Shown here: positions 10,912-18,237 of the stretch, one piece after another | Layout of the letters: the number at the start of each line of letters is the position of its first letter | How positions within the stretch are numbered: position 1 is the stretch's first letter | NCBI GenBank assembly: GCA_963695805.1 | Contig: CAVOHV010000005.1 | Coordinates: 372,001 to 436,000 of the forward strand | Direction of reading: 5' to 3' | Source: DASUPK01 sp963695805 | Lineage (GTDB): Bacteria > Actinomycetota > Thermoleophilia > Solirubrobacterales > 70-9 | Length of the DNA: 64,000 nt | Notes under the pieces: model-generated | Told to the model about the DNA's origin: nothing | Seen by the model: the letters and a program-made list of their open reading frames with translations, nothing else | Database searches by the model: none | Translations under genes and position numbers: made by a program

Positions 10912-12245
10912 GATGCGACCCCCAGGGCGAAGGAGCGCTGCCGGAAGGCCACCTGTCCGCCGGCGACCGTCATCAGGACGCGGCCGGTGAGCTCGCGGCC
11001 GGCGAAGCAGTTGTTGTACGCCCGGCTCTCGTAGCCCTCCTCGCCCACGGTCCAGGTGAGCTCAGGATCGATCAGGGTCACGTTCGCCCCAGCGCCGGCC
11101 GCGAGCCGGGGAGCCTCGATGCCGAAGGGCTCGCCCCCGCAGGTAAGCCGCTCGACCAGGAGCCCCAGCGGCAGCACCCCTGGGAGGACGAGGTCTGTGT
11201 AGAGAGCGGCGAAGGCGGTCTCCAGGCCGGTTACCCCCCAGGCCGCCTCCTCGAAGGGAACCTCCTTTTCCTCGGAGGCGTGCGGTGCGTGATCGGTCGC
11301 GATGCAATCGATCGTGCCCTCGCGCAGGCCGTCGATCAGGGCCTGCCGGTCGTCCTCGCTTCGCAGGGGCGGATTCATCTTGAAGCGAGCGTCGAGGCTG
11401 CGGACGGCCTCGTCGGTGAGGGTGAGGTGGTGCGGCGTCGCCTCGCAGGTGACCCGCACGCCGGCGGCCTTGGCGCGGGCGACCTCCTCGACCGACGCGC
11501 GCGCGGAGAGGTGCTGGACGTGGATCTGGGTGTCCTCGAAAAGACCGAGAGAGCAGTCGCGGGCGATCATGGTCGACTCGGAGACCGAGGGCACCCCGGC
11601 CATCCCCAGCGCGGCCGAGACCTCGCCCTCGTGCATCACACCGCCCGCGGAGAGCTCCGGGTCCTCCTCGTGGAGCGCGATCAGGCCGCCCGCAAGCCGC
11701 TGGTACTGGAGAGCGCGGCGCAGGACCCTGGCGTTGGCGATCGGGAGGCCGTCGTCCGAGAAACCGATCGCTCCGGCGTCTCGGAGCTCCGCCATCTCGC
11801 TGAGCTCCGTGCCCGCCATCCCCCGGGTCACGTTGGCCATGAAGCCGACCGGGATCGATGCCTCGCGCTCCGCCCGCTCTCGAACCGAGCCCAGGACCGC
11901 GGCCGAGTCGATCGGCGGCGACGTGTTCGCCATCGCGATCACGGCGCAGTAGCCGCCGGCCGCTGCCGAGCGGGTGCCGGTCTCGAGGTCCTCCTTGTGC
12001 TCCTGACCGGGTACGCGAAGGTGAACGTGAGGGTCGACGAAGGCAGGCAATGCCAGCAGCCCTTCGCCGTCCACGGTCTCAGCGCCCTCGATCTCGGGGG
12101 CGCCTCCCGGCTCGGCCAGCTCGGCGATCTCCCCGTCGCGAATGACGACGTCGCGAGTGGCATCCAGGTCGATGCGCGGGTCGAAGAGGCGGGCGCCGCG
12201 GATGATCAGGGTCGCGGCCTCGCCAGGGCGACCGACAAGGTTCAT
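10908..12245 (-). CDS. pyrC: Dihydroorotase (type I, multifunctional-type fold)
   Basis: The 445-residue zinc amidohydrolase closes carbamoyl aspartate to dihydroorotate. The metal motif DPHVHLRVPGQEHKEDLETG (near residue 74) is the class I signature with both His and the PG-x(n)-KED-x-x-TG extension. Later ligands lie in 'ALHEEDPEL', 'IHVQHLSA' and 'IATDHAPH'. It overlaps pyrB by four bases upstream and the isochorismatase-like gene by four bases downstream, in the actinobacterial pyrBC order. Confidence 0.96.
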   Translation of the reverse strand: MNLVGRPGEAATLIIRGARLFDPRIDLDATRDVVIRDGEIAELAEPGGAPEIEGAETVDGEGLLALPAFVDPHVHLRVPGQEHKEDLETGTRSAAAGGYCAVIAMANTSPPIDSAAVLGSVRERAEREASIPVGFMANVTRGMAGTELSEMAELRDAGAIGFSDDGLPIANARVLRRALQYQRLAGGLIALHEEDPELSAGGVMHEGEVSAALGMAGVPSVSESTMIARDCSLGLFEDTQIHVQHLSARASVEEVARAKAAGVRVTCEATPHHLTLTDEAVRSLDARFKMNPPLRSEDDRQALIDGLREGTIDCIATDHAPHASEEKEVPFEEAAWGVTGLETAFAALYTDLVLPGVLPLGLLVERLTCGGEPFGIEAPRLAAGAGANVTLIDPELTWTVGEEGYESRAYNNCFAGRELTGRVLMTVAGGQVAFRQRSFALGVAS

Positions 12246-13201
12246 GCCGGCTGACCGATCGTCGGGGTGTCCGCCGGTACGGGGCCGCGCTCGGGCAGCG
12301 AGCGGTCGGTGCCGGCAAGGAGCTCGTAGAGGATGGCCATCCGGACCACCAGGCCGCTCTCCACCTGCGTAGTGATCAGAGACTGCGGCGAGTCGATCAC
12401 CTCGGGCGCCAGCTCGACGCCGCGGTTCACCGGACCCGGGTGCATGAGCAGCTGGCGCGGCCCGAGGCGGCGCGAATCGATCTGATAACGGGCGGCGTAT
12501 TCGCGGAGCGAGGGCACGAAGCTCTCGCTCATCCGCTCACGCTGCATCCGCAGGGCGTAGACGACGTCGGCCTCGCCCAGCCCGTGGAGGTCGTAGGAAA
12601 TCTCGCAGCCGAGAGCCTCGATGCCGCGGGGGATGAGGGTTGGCGGCCCGCAGAGGGTCACCTTCGCCCCCATCCTCTGGAAGGCGATCAGGCAGGAGCG
12701 GGCGACGCGGCTGTGCAGGACGTCGCCGACGATCCAGATGTCGAGGCCCTCGAGCGAGTCGACGCGCTGGAGCAGTGTGAAGACGTCGAGGAGCGCCTGA
12801 GTCGGATGCTCGTGCTTGCCGTCACCGGCGTTGATCACCGATGCCTCGGTCCAGTTGGCGACGAGCCGGGCCGCGCCCGCGTGAGGGCTGCGGATCACGA
12901 TCGCCGCCGGGTCGTAGGCAGAGAGGGTCGCGACGGTGTCCTTCAGCGACTCCCCCTTGTCGACCGACGACCCGGCCGACTTGACGCTGACCACGTCGGC
13001 GGAGAGCCGCTTGGCGGCCAGCTCGAAGGAGGAGAGAGTCCGGGTGCTGGCCTCGTAGAAGAGGTTGACGATGGTGCGTCCGCGCAGGGTCGGCACCTTC
13101 TTGATGTCGCGACGGCCGACCTCCGCGAAGCTCTCGGCACGCTCGAGTATGCGTTCTATCTCCTCCCGCGAGAGCTCTTCCACTCCGAGTAGGTGCTTCA
13201 T
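12242..13201 (-). CDS. pyrB: Aspartate carbamoyltransferase catalytic chain
   Basis: The 319-residue enzyme condenses carbamoyl phosphate with aspartate. The carbamoyl-phosphate loop ASTRTLSSFELAAKRL is near residue 50 and the second-subunit loop 'SAGSSVDKGESLKDT' follows. 'GDGKHEHPTQALLDVFTL' (HPxQ) is near 130, and the aspartate-binding region ends 'LLMHPGPVNRGVEL'. There is no regulatory-chain (pyrI) gene, as expected in actinobacteria. Start and stop overlap pyrR and pyrC by four bases each. Confidence 0.97.
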   Translation of the reverse strand: MKHLLGVEELSREEIERILERAESFAEVGRRDIKKVPTLRGRTIVNLFYEASTRTLSSFELAAKRLSADVVSVKSAGSSVDKGESLKDTVATLSAYDPAAIVIRSPHAGAARLVANWTEASVINAGDGKHEHPTQALLDVFTLLQRVDSLEGLDIWIVGDVLHSRVARSCLIAFQRMGAKVTLCGPPTLIPRGIEALGCEISYDLHGLGEADVVYALRMQRERMSESFVPSLREYAARYQIDSRRLGPRQLLMHPGPVNRGVELAPEVIDSPQSLITTQVESGLVVRMAILYELLAGTDRSLPERGPVPADTPTIGQPA

Positions 13202-13770
13202 GCGTCCTCTCCTGTTGTCGCGGCGGTCGCGGCCGGGGTGATCGCGACCTGGTCGATGCCGTCGGTCTCTTCGAGCCGGACGTTCACCCGCTCACCGGGT
13301 GCCGTCGGCAGGTTCTTGCCGACGTAGTCGGGGCGGATCGGGAGCTCGCGGTGGCCGCGGTCGGCGAGCACGGCGAGCTGGACCCGGGAGGGCCGCCCGT
13401 AGTCGAAGAGAGCATCGATCGCGGCGCGGACCGTGCGGCCCGTGTAGAGGACGTCGTCCACCAGGACGACGGTGCGGCCGGCCAGGTCGAAATCGAGATG
13501 CGAGTCGTGGACGACCGGCGCGTCGCGCGGCTCGCGGCGCTCGATGTCGTCCCGGTAGAAGGAGATGTCGAGGTCCCCGAGTGGGACCTCGGTGCCCAGG
13601 AGCTCGCCGACGAGCGTGTGCAGGCGGCGGCAGATCACGGCCCCGCGTGTGTGGATGCCGACCAGCGCCAGCCGATCCGACTCCTCGTTCTTCTCGACGA
13701 TCTCGTGGGCGATACGGACCAGCGTCCGCCGCAGATCGTCGTGTTCGAGCACGACCTTCTCGTCGCTCAC
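13198..13770 (-). CDS. pyrR: Pyrimidine operon regulator / uracil phosphoribosyltransferase
   Basis: The 190-residue protein contains the PRPP-binding loop VLVDDVLYTGRT and the 'VGIHTRGAVICRRL' segment of PyrR. PyrR binds a stem-loop in the leader of pyr mRNA in the presence of UMP/UTP and has weak uracil phosphoribosyltransferase activity. The GTG at 13770 is chosen because GGAAGGAG lies six bases upstream; an earlier in-frame GTG at 13794 lies inside the leader hairpin. It is the first gene of the pyr operon. Confidence 0.95.
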   Translation of the reverse strand: MSDEKVVLEHDDLRRTLVRIAHEIVEKNEESDRLALVGIHTRGAVICRRLHTLVGELLGTEVPLGDLDISFYRDDIERREPRDAPVVHDSHLDFDLAGRTVVLVDDVLYTGRTVRAAIDALFDYGRPSRVQLAVLADRGHRELPIRPDYVGKNLPTAPGERVNVRLEETDGIDQVAITPAATAATTGEDA

Positions 13771-13777
13771 TACCTTG

Positions 13778-13798
13778 CTCCTTCCTGGCCTCACGGGA
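13778..13798 (-). promoter_or_regulatory. Putative PyrR-binding element overlapping the pyrR ribosome site
   Basis: In the pyrR leader the sequence TCCCGTGAGGCC (13798-13787), followed directly by the Shine-Dalgarno GGAAGGAG (13785-13778), resembles the loop consensus of PyrR-binding RNA (UCC-N-G-N-GAGG-Y). No terminator or antiterminator is visible between it and pyrR, so control at translation initiation, as described for mycobacterial PyrR, is more likely than attenuation. A candidate -10 (TACGCT, 13829-13824) would give a leader of about 47 bases. Confidence 0.5.
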
Positions 13799-13855
13799 CC
13801 GGGTTAAAGGGGCTTGCCGCGCCAGCGTAGCAGCGGGGTGCGACGATCCTGGGTG

Positions 13856-14722
13856 GTGAAACCGCAGGTTGCGGAAGCAATCGAGCAGCACAGGGCCGCT
13901 GGGAGCGAGTTCGAGGCCGGCGGTGTCCGGAGCTTCGTCCGGGAGCAGGGCGAGGGCGAACCGGCCGTCCTCATGCACGGCATCCCGGTGAGTTCCTTCC
14001 TCTACCGCAAGGTGCTGCCCCTTCTCGCCGAGCGCGGGCTGCACGGGGTGGCCTTCGACCTTCCCGGGCTCGGACTGGCCGAGAAGCCGGAGGACTTCGA
14101 CTTCAGCTGGTCGAGCCTGGGCCGGTGGACGGGCGAGGCGATCGACGCCCTCGGCATCGAACGGTGCCACCTCGTTCTGCACGACATCGGCGGCCCGATT
14201 GCCCTCGAGTGGGCGCTCCGCAACCGGGATCGGGTCCTCTCGCTCACGGTGCTCGACACCCTGATCGACGTTGCCCACTTCCGGCGCGTCTGGACGATGG
14301 ACCTGGCGGCGCCGCCCCTGGTCGGCCCGCTCTGGGTCGCGACGATGCGGCCACCGGTCGCGCGCTGGCTCTTCTATCTGGAGGGGATCGCCGACCGCGC
14401 CTCCACCCCGGCCCATGAGGTCGACGCGCATTTCGCCCTTCTGCACCACGATCACGGCGGGAGCTCGTTCCGGAAGATCGTCCGCGGGTTCGAGCTCACG
14501 GAGGATAAGGAGCGCTTCTATACCGAGGGGCTTCGCGAGGCGGGCTGGCGCGCGACCATCCTCTGGGCCGACCGGGATCCCGCGCTTGGGGAGGACCGCC
14601 GCCGCGTATTCGAGGAGGTTCTCCGTGTCGAGGCGCAGGTGATCTCGGCCAAGCACTTCCTCCAGGAGGACCGGGCCCAGACGGTCGCGGACACCATCGC
14701 TCAGGTCGCAGGGTCCGATTAG
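13856..14722 (+). CDS. Alpha/beta hydrolase, haloalkane-dehalogenase-like
   Basis: The 288-residue enzyme has an alpha/beta-hydrolase core: oxyanion region VLMHGIPVSSFLYRKV, 'FDLPGLGLAEKP', a nucleophile elbow LVLHDIGGPIALEWA with Asp near residue 110, and a late His in 'ISAKHFLQED'. Asp rather than Ser as nucleophile, followed by GG, is typical of haloalkane dehalogenases and epoxide hydrolases. Without a clear halide-binding Trp pair the substrate is not assigned. It is transcribed divergently from pyrR; GTG at 13853 or 13856 is the likely start, and the stop overlaps the convergent rnz stop. Confidence 0.82.
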   Translation: MKPQVAEAIEQHRAAGSEFEAGGVRSFVREQGEGEPAVLMHGIPVSSFLYRKVLPLLAERGLHGVAFDLPGLGLAEKPEDFDFSWSSLGRWTGEAIDALGIERCHLVLHDIGGPIALEWALRNRDRVLSLTVLDTLIDVAHFRRVWTMDLAAPPLVGPLWVATMRPPVARWLFYLEGIADRASTPAHEVDAHFALLHHDHGGSSFRKIVRGFELTEDKERFYTEGLREAGWRATILWADRDPALGEDRRRVFEEVLRVEAQVISAKHFLQEDRAQTVADTIAQVAGSD

Positions 14723-15702
14723 TCCGGAATGGGTGCCGGTTCGGCCCGGGGCTCGGGTCGCTGCTTCGCTCCCTGCTGCACCAAATGTGGCTCGCCGCGT
14801 TCCGGAAACGGGATCTCGACCAGGTCGAAGTCCCGTGGGGCCACCGTGTTGGTGAAAGCCTCGCGAGCTTCGTCCAGCACTCTGGCGACGTTGTAGCGCG
14901 AGGACACGTGCACGATCGCGAGCATGTCGACCCCGGCGTCGTCGGCGAGCTGGGCGGCGTCCCGAGCAGTCGAGTGCCCGGTTTCCGCGGCTCGGGCCGA
15001 CTCCTCGACCGCGAACGTGCCGTCGTGGACGAGCAGCTGGGCGGCGTGCGCAGCGACGCGGGTCATCTCGCAGGGAGCCGTGTCTCCTGTGATCACGACC
15101 TTGCGTCCCTGGCGCGCCTCCCCCATCACCTGGTCCGGGCGCACCTCGGAGCCGTTCACGGAAATCGTCTCGCCCCGCTGCAGCCGGCCGAAGTCACGGG
15201 CGTCGGCGACCCCCAGGCCTCGGGCGGCGTCAACGTCGAATCGACCCGGGCGCTCGGGCTCCACATACGCGTACCCGAGCGCCTTCATCCGGTGCTCGAC
15301 GCCGAAGGTCCGCATCTCGAAGCCCTCGTGCTCGATCGCCTCCCCCGGCTCGAGCTCGACCAGCTCAACCTCGTAGCGGAGCCTGCCGAAGATGCGCCCC
15401 AGCGCCTCGAACAGCCCGATCAGCCCGGGCGGCCCGATGATGCGCAGCGGCCTCTGCCGCTCCAGCAGGTCATAGGTCTTGAGCAGGCCGGGGAGCCCGA
15501 GGTAGTGGTCGGCGTGGAAATGGGTGACGTAGATGTCGTCGACCTGGACGAGCCCCGTCGAGTTGATCATCTGCCGTTGGGCCCCCTCCCCCGCGTCGAC
15601 CAGGATCCGGCTGCCGCCTGAACGGATCAGAACGCAGGCGGTCGCCCTCCGTGCGGATGGCACGGAGCCACCGGTCCCGAGAAAGACGACGGAGAGATCC
15701 AT
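14719..15702 (-). CDS. rnz: Ribonuclease Z (tRNA 3' endonuclease)
   Basis: The 327-residue metallo-beta-lactamase-fold nuclease cleaves the 3' trailer from tRNA precursors. It opens 'VVFLGTGGSVPSARR', has the zinc motif THFHADHYLGLPGLL near residue 60, and later 'HDGTFAVEE' plus 'AIVHVSSRY' for the remaining ligands. The tRNA-Arg gene lies just 28 bases upstream on the other strand and lacks an encoded CCA, so it needs this kind of processing. The last 30 residues are Pro/Arg-rich and probably disordered. Confidence 0.93.
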   Translation of the reverse strand: MDLSVVFLGTGGSVPSARRATACVLIRSGGSRILVDAGEGAQRQMINSTGLVQVDDIYVTHFHADHYLGLPGLLKTYDLLERQRPLRIIGPPGLIGLFEALGRIFGRLRYEVELVELEPGEAIEHEGFEMRTFGVEHRMKALGYAYVEPERPGRFDVDAARGLGVADARDFGRLQRGETISVNGSEVRPDQVMGEARQGRKVVITGDTAPCEMTRVAAHAAQLLVHDGTFAVEESARAAETGHSTARDAAQLADDAGVDMLAIVHVSSRYNVARVLDEAREAFTNTVAPRDFDLVEIPFPERGEPHLVQQGAKQRPEPRAEPAPIPD

Positions 15703-15730
15703 GGCCCGCCAAGCCTAGACTTGGCACCCC

Positions 15731-15804
15731 GCGCCCGTAGCTCAGCTGGATAGAGCGCTTCCCTCCGGAGGAAGAGGCCGCAGGTTCGAATCCTGCCGGG
15801 CGCG
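15731..15804 (+). tRNA. tRNA-Arg (anticodon CCG)
   Basis: A full cloverleaf is visible: acceptor stem GCGCCCG (15731-15737) with CGGGCGC (15797-15803), D stem GCTC/GAGC, anticodon stem CTTCC/GGAAG with loop CTCCGGA (anticodon CCG at 15765-15767), and T arm GCAGG-TTCGAAT-CCTGC. The discriminator base is G, and no CCA is encoded. It reads the Arg codon CGG, which is abundant in this GC-rich genome. Confidence 0.97.
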
Positions 15805-15816
15805 TTTCGTATTTGC

Positions 15817-16286
15817 TCAGACGATGCAGACGTTCCGAATCTGGAGCTCGACGTAGGGCATCCGGTGGGGGCGTACTTGGACACGCTTCGTTTCGCCGGT
15901 CACGCAGGGGGCGATGATCGCGGCTCCCGGCGCCCGCAGCGGGCAGACCGTCTCCGGAGTGGGCCGACACGGCGGCGGGCTTGGGGGAATCGCGCTGACG
16001 TTGTAAGTGCCTCGCTTGACCCGAATCCTGAAGTGCCCGTCGTTGATCTCCCGGCTCGCCACCACTACCCCGTCGCTCGCGCGGAGAACGTTGATCGTGA
16101 CGGCCCCCGTATATAGGGGCGGCGGCGGGGGCGGTTCCGCACAGGCGCCTGGGCAGGTGCTGTTCAGGACCACGCCTTTACCCCGGTCGGCTTGTGCTTG
16201 TGGTGATGGTGCTTTCCGGCTGCGACGGGTGTCGCCACCAGAGCGACAATGCCGTAAACCGCGAGCGCTACCAGAACTCTTCTCAC
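15817..16286 (-). pseudogene. Small secreted Pro-rich protein, split by a one-base frameshift
   Basis: A GTG at 16286 with a GGGAAG ribosome site opens a 40-codon frame encoding a clear signal peptide (VRRVLVALAV...TPVAAG) and a His/Lys tail, ending at a TGA at 16166-16164. The mature part continues in another frame from about 16173: a six-proline run, then an Ig-like beta-rich region with 'GTYNVSAIPPSPPPC', six Cys, and C-terminal 'VELQIRNVCIV'. Adding one G to the GGGG run near 16180 would join the two. Function is unknown; the frame break may be a sequencing error or a real lesion. Confidence 0.6.
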
Positions 16287-16335
16287 GGACGCTTCCCTAC
16301 CCCGCGCTGTTCGCCGGGAATCCCGGGCTGCGGGT

Positions 16336-16608
16336 TCAGCCGCCGGCTACGGCGGGGAGGATCGTCACCTCGTCGCCGTCGGAGACCTGCGTCTCCAGAC
16401 CGTCCTGAAAGCGAATGTCCTCGCCCGAGACGTAGACGTTCACGAAGCGGCGCAGGTCCCCGTCCTGGGTGATCCGCTCGCGCAGGCCGTCGTGCTGGTC
16501 GAAGACCGCGTCGAGGGCCTCGCCGACGGTCGATCCCTCGACCTCGAGCTCGCCCTCGCCGCCGGTGGCGGCGCGGAGTTGGGCCGGGATCTTCACCGTG
16601 ACGCTCAT
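16336..16608 (-). CDS. MoaD/ThiS-family sulfur-carrier protein
   Basis: The 90-residue beta-grasp (ubiquitin-like) protein starts 'SVTVKIPAQLRAATGG', has the helix 'STVGEALDAVFDQHDGLRERI' and ends '...DEVTILPAVAGG'. A C-terminal Gly-Gly is needed for adenylation and thiocarboxylation. It lies 44 bases downstream of the threonine-synthase-like gene, in the same direction and under the same SAM riboswitch. A separate MoaD is fused to MoaE elsewhere in this window, so this one probably serves amino-acid sulfur chemistry (CysO-like) rather than Moco synthesis. Confidence 0.88.
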   Translation of the reverse strand: MSVTVKIPAQLRAATGGEGELEVEGSTVGEALDAVFDQHDGLRERITQDGDLRRFVNVYVSGEDIRFQDGLETQVSDGDEVTILPAVAGG

Positions 16609-16652
16609 CGTCGGGCGGAGATCTTAGTCATCGCTCGACCAGGGCGGCCTTG

Positions 16653-17888
16653 CTACGCCGAGACCCCAACTCCCCGGAACTCCTCTTCGAACGCATCGAG
16701 CGTGGGTTCGATCTCGTGCATCCGGAACGATTCACGGGCGGCCTCGACCGTCTTCAGCCCCTCGCCGGTGATGTACGCGACCACCCGCTCGTCCGGATCG
16801 ATCTTGCCGGTCTCGGCGAGCCTGGAGAGAACAGCGATCGTCACGCCGCCCGCCGTCTCCGTGAAGACCCCGGTGGTCTCGGCGAGCAGGCGGATCCCTT
16901 CGCGGATCTCATCGTCCGTGACGGACTCGATGACGCCGCCGCTCTTCCGCGCCAGCTCGAGGGCGTACGGGCCGTCGGCCGGGTCCCCGATCGCCAGGCT
17001 CTTCGCGATCGTCTCGGGCTGGCGCTCGGGCTTGCAGACGTCCCAGCCCTCCGCGAACGCGGTAGCCACGGGAGAGCAGCCGAGCGCCTGGGCGCCGCAG
17101 AAGGTCGGCAGCTCGCCTTCGACCAGCCCCAGCTCGATCCAATCGCGCATACCCTTGGCGACCTTGGTGAACATCGATCCTGAGGCGATCGGTGCCACCA
17201 CGCGGTCGGGGAGCTTCCAGCCGAGCTGCTCGATCGTCTCGAAGGCCAGTGTCTTCGAGCCCTCGGAGTAATAGGGGCGAAGGTTGACGTTGACGAAAGC
17301 CCAGGGCCGGCTCTGGCTCAGCTCGGTGCAGAGCCGGTTGACGTCGTCGTACGTGCCGCGGATGCCGACCAGGTTGGTCCCGTAGATGCCCGTGGCGAGC
17401 AGCTTCTGCTCCTCGAGATCCGCGGGCACGAAGACGTAGGAGTCGAGTCCCGCCGCGGCGGAGTGTGCGGCGACGGCGTTGGCGAGGTTGCCGGTCGAGG
17501 CGCAGGCGACCGTCTCGAAACCTAGCTCCTTCGCCTTGGCGACCGCCACGGCGACGACGCGATCCTTGAAGGAGTGCGTCGGGTTGGCCGCATCGTTCTT
17601 GATCCACACCTCACCCAGTCCGAGCCGGTCCGCAAGCCTGTCGGCGCGGATCAGCGGGGTGAGCCCGGGCTCGAGCGGGTCGCTCGGGCGGCCCTGGAAG
17701 GGCAGGAAGTCCGAATACCGCCAGATGCCACGCGACCCGGCCTGGATCTTCCGCCGCGCCTCTTCGGGGTCGAGGTCGGAGTTGTCGTACGCGACCTCGA
17801 GCGGGCCAAAGCACTGCTCACAGACGAAGCGGGCATCGAGCGGGTAGCTCTCCCCGCACTCCTTGCATTTCAGGGACTCGACTGCCAT
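16653..17888 (-). CDS. thrC: Threonine synthase (PLP enzyme, zinc-ribbon N-terminus)
   Basis: The 411-residue type II PLP enzyme has an N-terminal CxxC...CxxC ribbon (Cys 8, 11, 23, 26), the PLP lysine in NPTHSFKDR (Lys108), 'CASTGNLANAVAAHSAAAG' for phosphate binding, and 'GSMFTKVAKG'. It would convert O-phosphohomoserine to threonine. The start is the ATG preceded by GAGGAG at 17888; longer in-frame readings would translate the riboswitch. SAM control and an adjacent sulfur carrier raise the alternative that it makes a sulfur amino acid from the same substrate. Confidence 0.85.
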   Translation of the reverse strand: MAVESLKCKECGESYPLDARFVCEQCFGPLEVAYDNSDLDPEEARRKIQAGSRGIWRYSDFLPFQGRPSDPLEPGLTPLIRADRLADRLGLGEVWIKNDAANPTHSFKDRVVAVAVAKAKELGFETVACASTGNLANAVAAHSAAAGLDSYVFVPADLEEQKLLATGIYGTNLVGIRGTYDDVNRLCTELSQSRPWAFVNVNLRPYYSEGSKTLAFETIEQLGWKLPDRVVAPIASGSMFTKVAKGMRDWIELGLVEGELPTFCGAQALGCSPVATAFAEGWDVCKPERQPETIAKSLAIGDPADGPYALELARKSGGVIESVTDDEIREGIRLLAETTGVFTETAGGVTIAVLSRLAETGKIDPDERVVAYITGEGLKTVEAARESFRMHEIEPTLDAFEEEFRGVGVSA

Positions 17889-17902
17889 TGGCTCCTCTAC
17901 GT

Positions 17903-17937
17903 AAAAACCTCCGCCTGGTCTGATGTGGGCGGAGGTT
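17903..17937 (-). terminator. Riboswitch-controlled intrinsic terminator in the thrC leader
   Basis: AACCTCCGCC (17937-17928) pairs perfectly with GGCGGAGGTT (17915-17906), followed by a five-T run. The loop and edge contain CCCACATC (17929-17922), which is complementary to GATGTGGG (17962-17955), the 3' strand of the aptamer's P1 helix. The two pairings are mutually exclusive, as in S-box attenuation: SAM bound means P1 forms and the terminator stands. Confidence 0.9.
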
Positions 17938-17955
17938 CCGTAAGGAGCTCTCTTC

Positions 17956-18071
17956 CCACATCTTCCAGGCACTTGCTCGACACCTGCTGGAGTTGGCACC
18001 TTCCTCGAACCTAAGTCCGAGGGGGTTGCCGGGGTTTCTTCGGGCCAGTCCCTCCACCCCTCTTGATGTGG
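17956..18071 (-). promoter_or_regulatory. SAM-I (S-box) riboswitch aptamer upstream of thrC
   Basis: The leader contains the conserved S-box blocks in order: ATCAAGAGGGGTGGAGGGA, CTGGCCCGAAGAAACCCCGG, CAACC, AAGGTGCCAACTCC, then TGGAAGATGTGG. P1 is CCACATC (18071-18065) with GATGTGG (17962-17956). The expression platform is a transcription terminator directly downstream. SAM is expected to switch off the thrC/sulfur-carrier unit. The core positions match so closely that the class is not in doubt; the fit to a threonine synthase gene is the unusual part. Confidence 0.93.
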
Positions 18072-18087
18072 TGCGTATGTGACGGGC

Positions 18088-18093
18088 AATATA
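18088..18093 (-). promoter_or_regulatory. Extended -10 promoter for the thrC riboswitch leader
   Basis: On the minus strand TGCTATATT gives a TGn extended -10 element with hexamer TATATT, placed so that transcription would begin around 18081, ten bases before the aptamer P1 helix. A clear -35 box is not seen, which is acceptable for extended -10 promoters. Confidence 0.5.
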
Positions 18094-18237
18094 GCAACGC
18101 CCGTAATCCGGATTTACATGCGCAAATGCGGGCACGCATGTGCGACATGAAACTCCCGCCGGGGTACAGTGGACTGACCGTGGAAATGGAAGCGATGAAC
18201 TTGACGCGAGGGTGCTCCGAGGGGAGCAACCCCTCCG

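Noticed and set aside
17889..18089. An N-terminal extension of thrC by 67 codons
   Set aside because: The stretch is the SAM riboswitch and terminator, non-coding by its structure; an ATG with GAGGAG starts the conserved protein.
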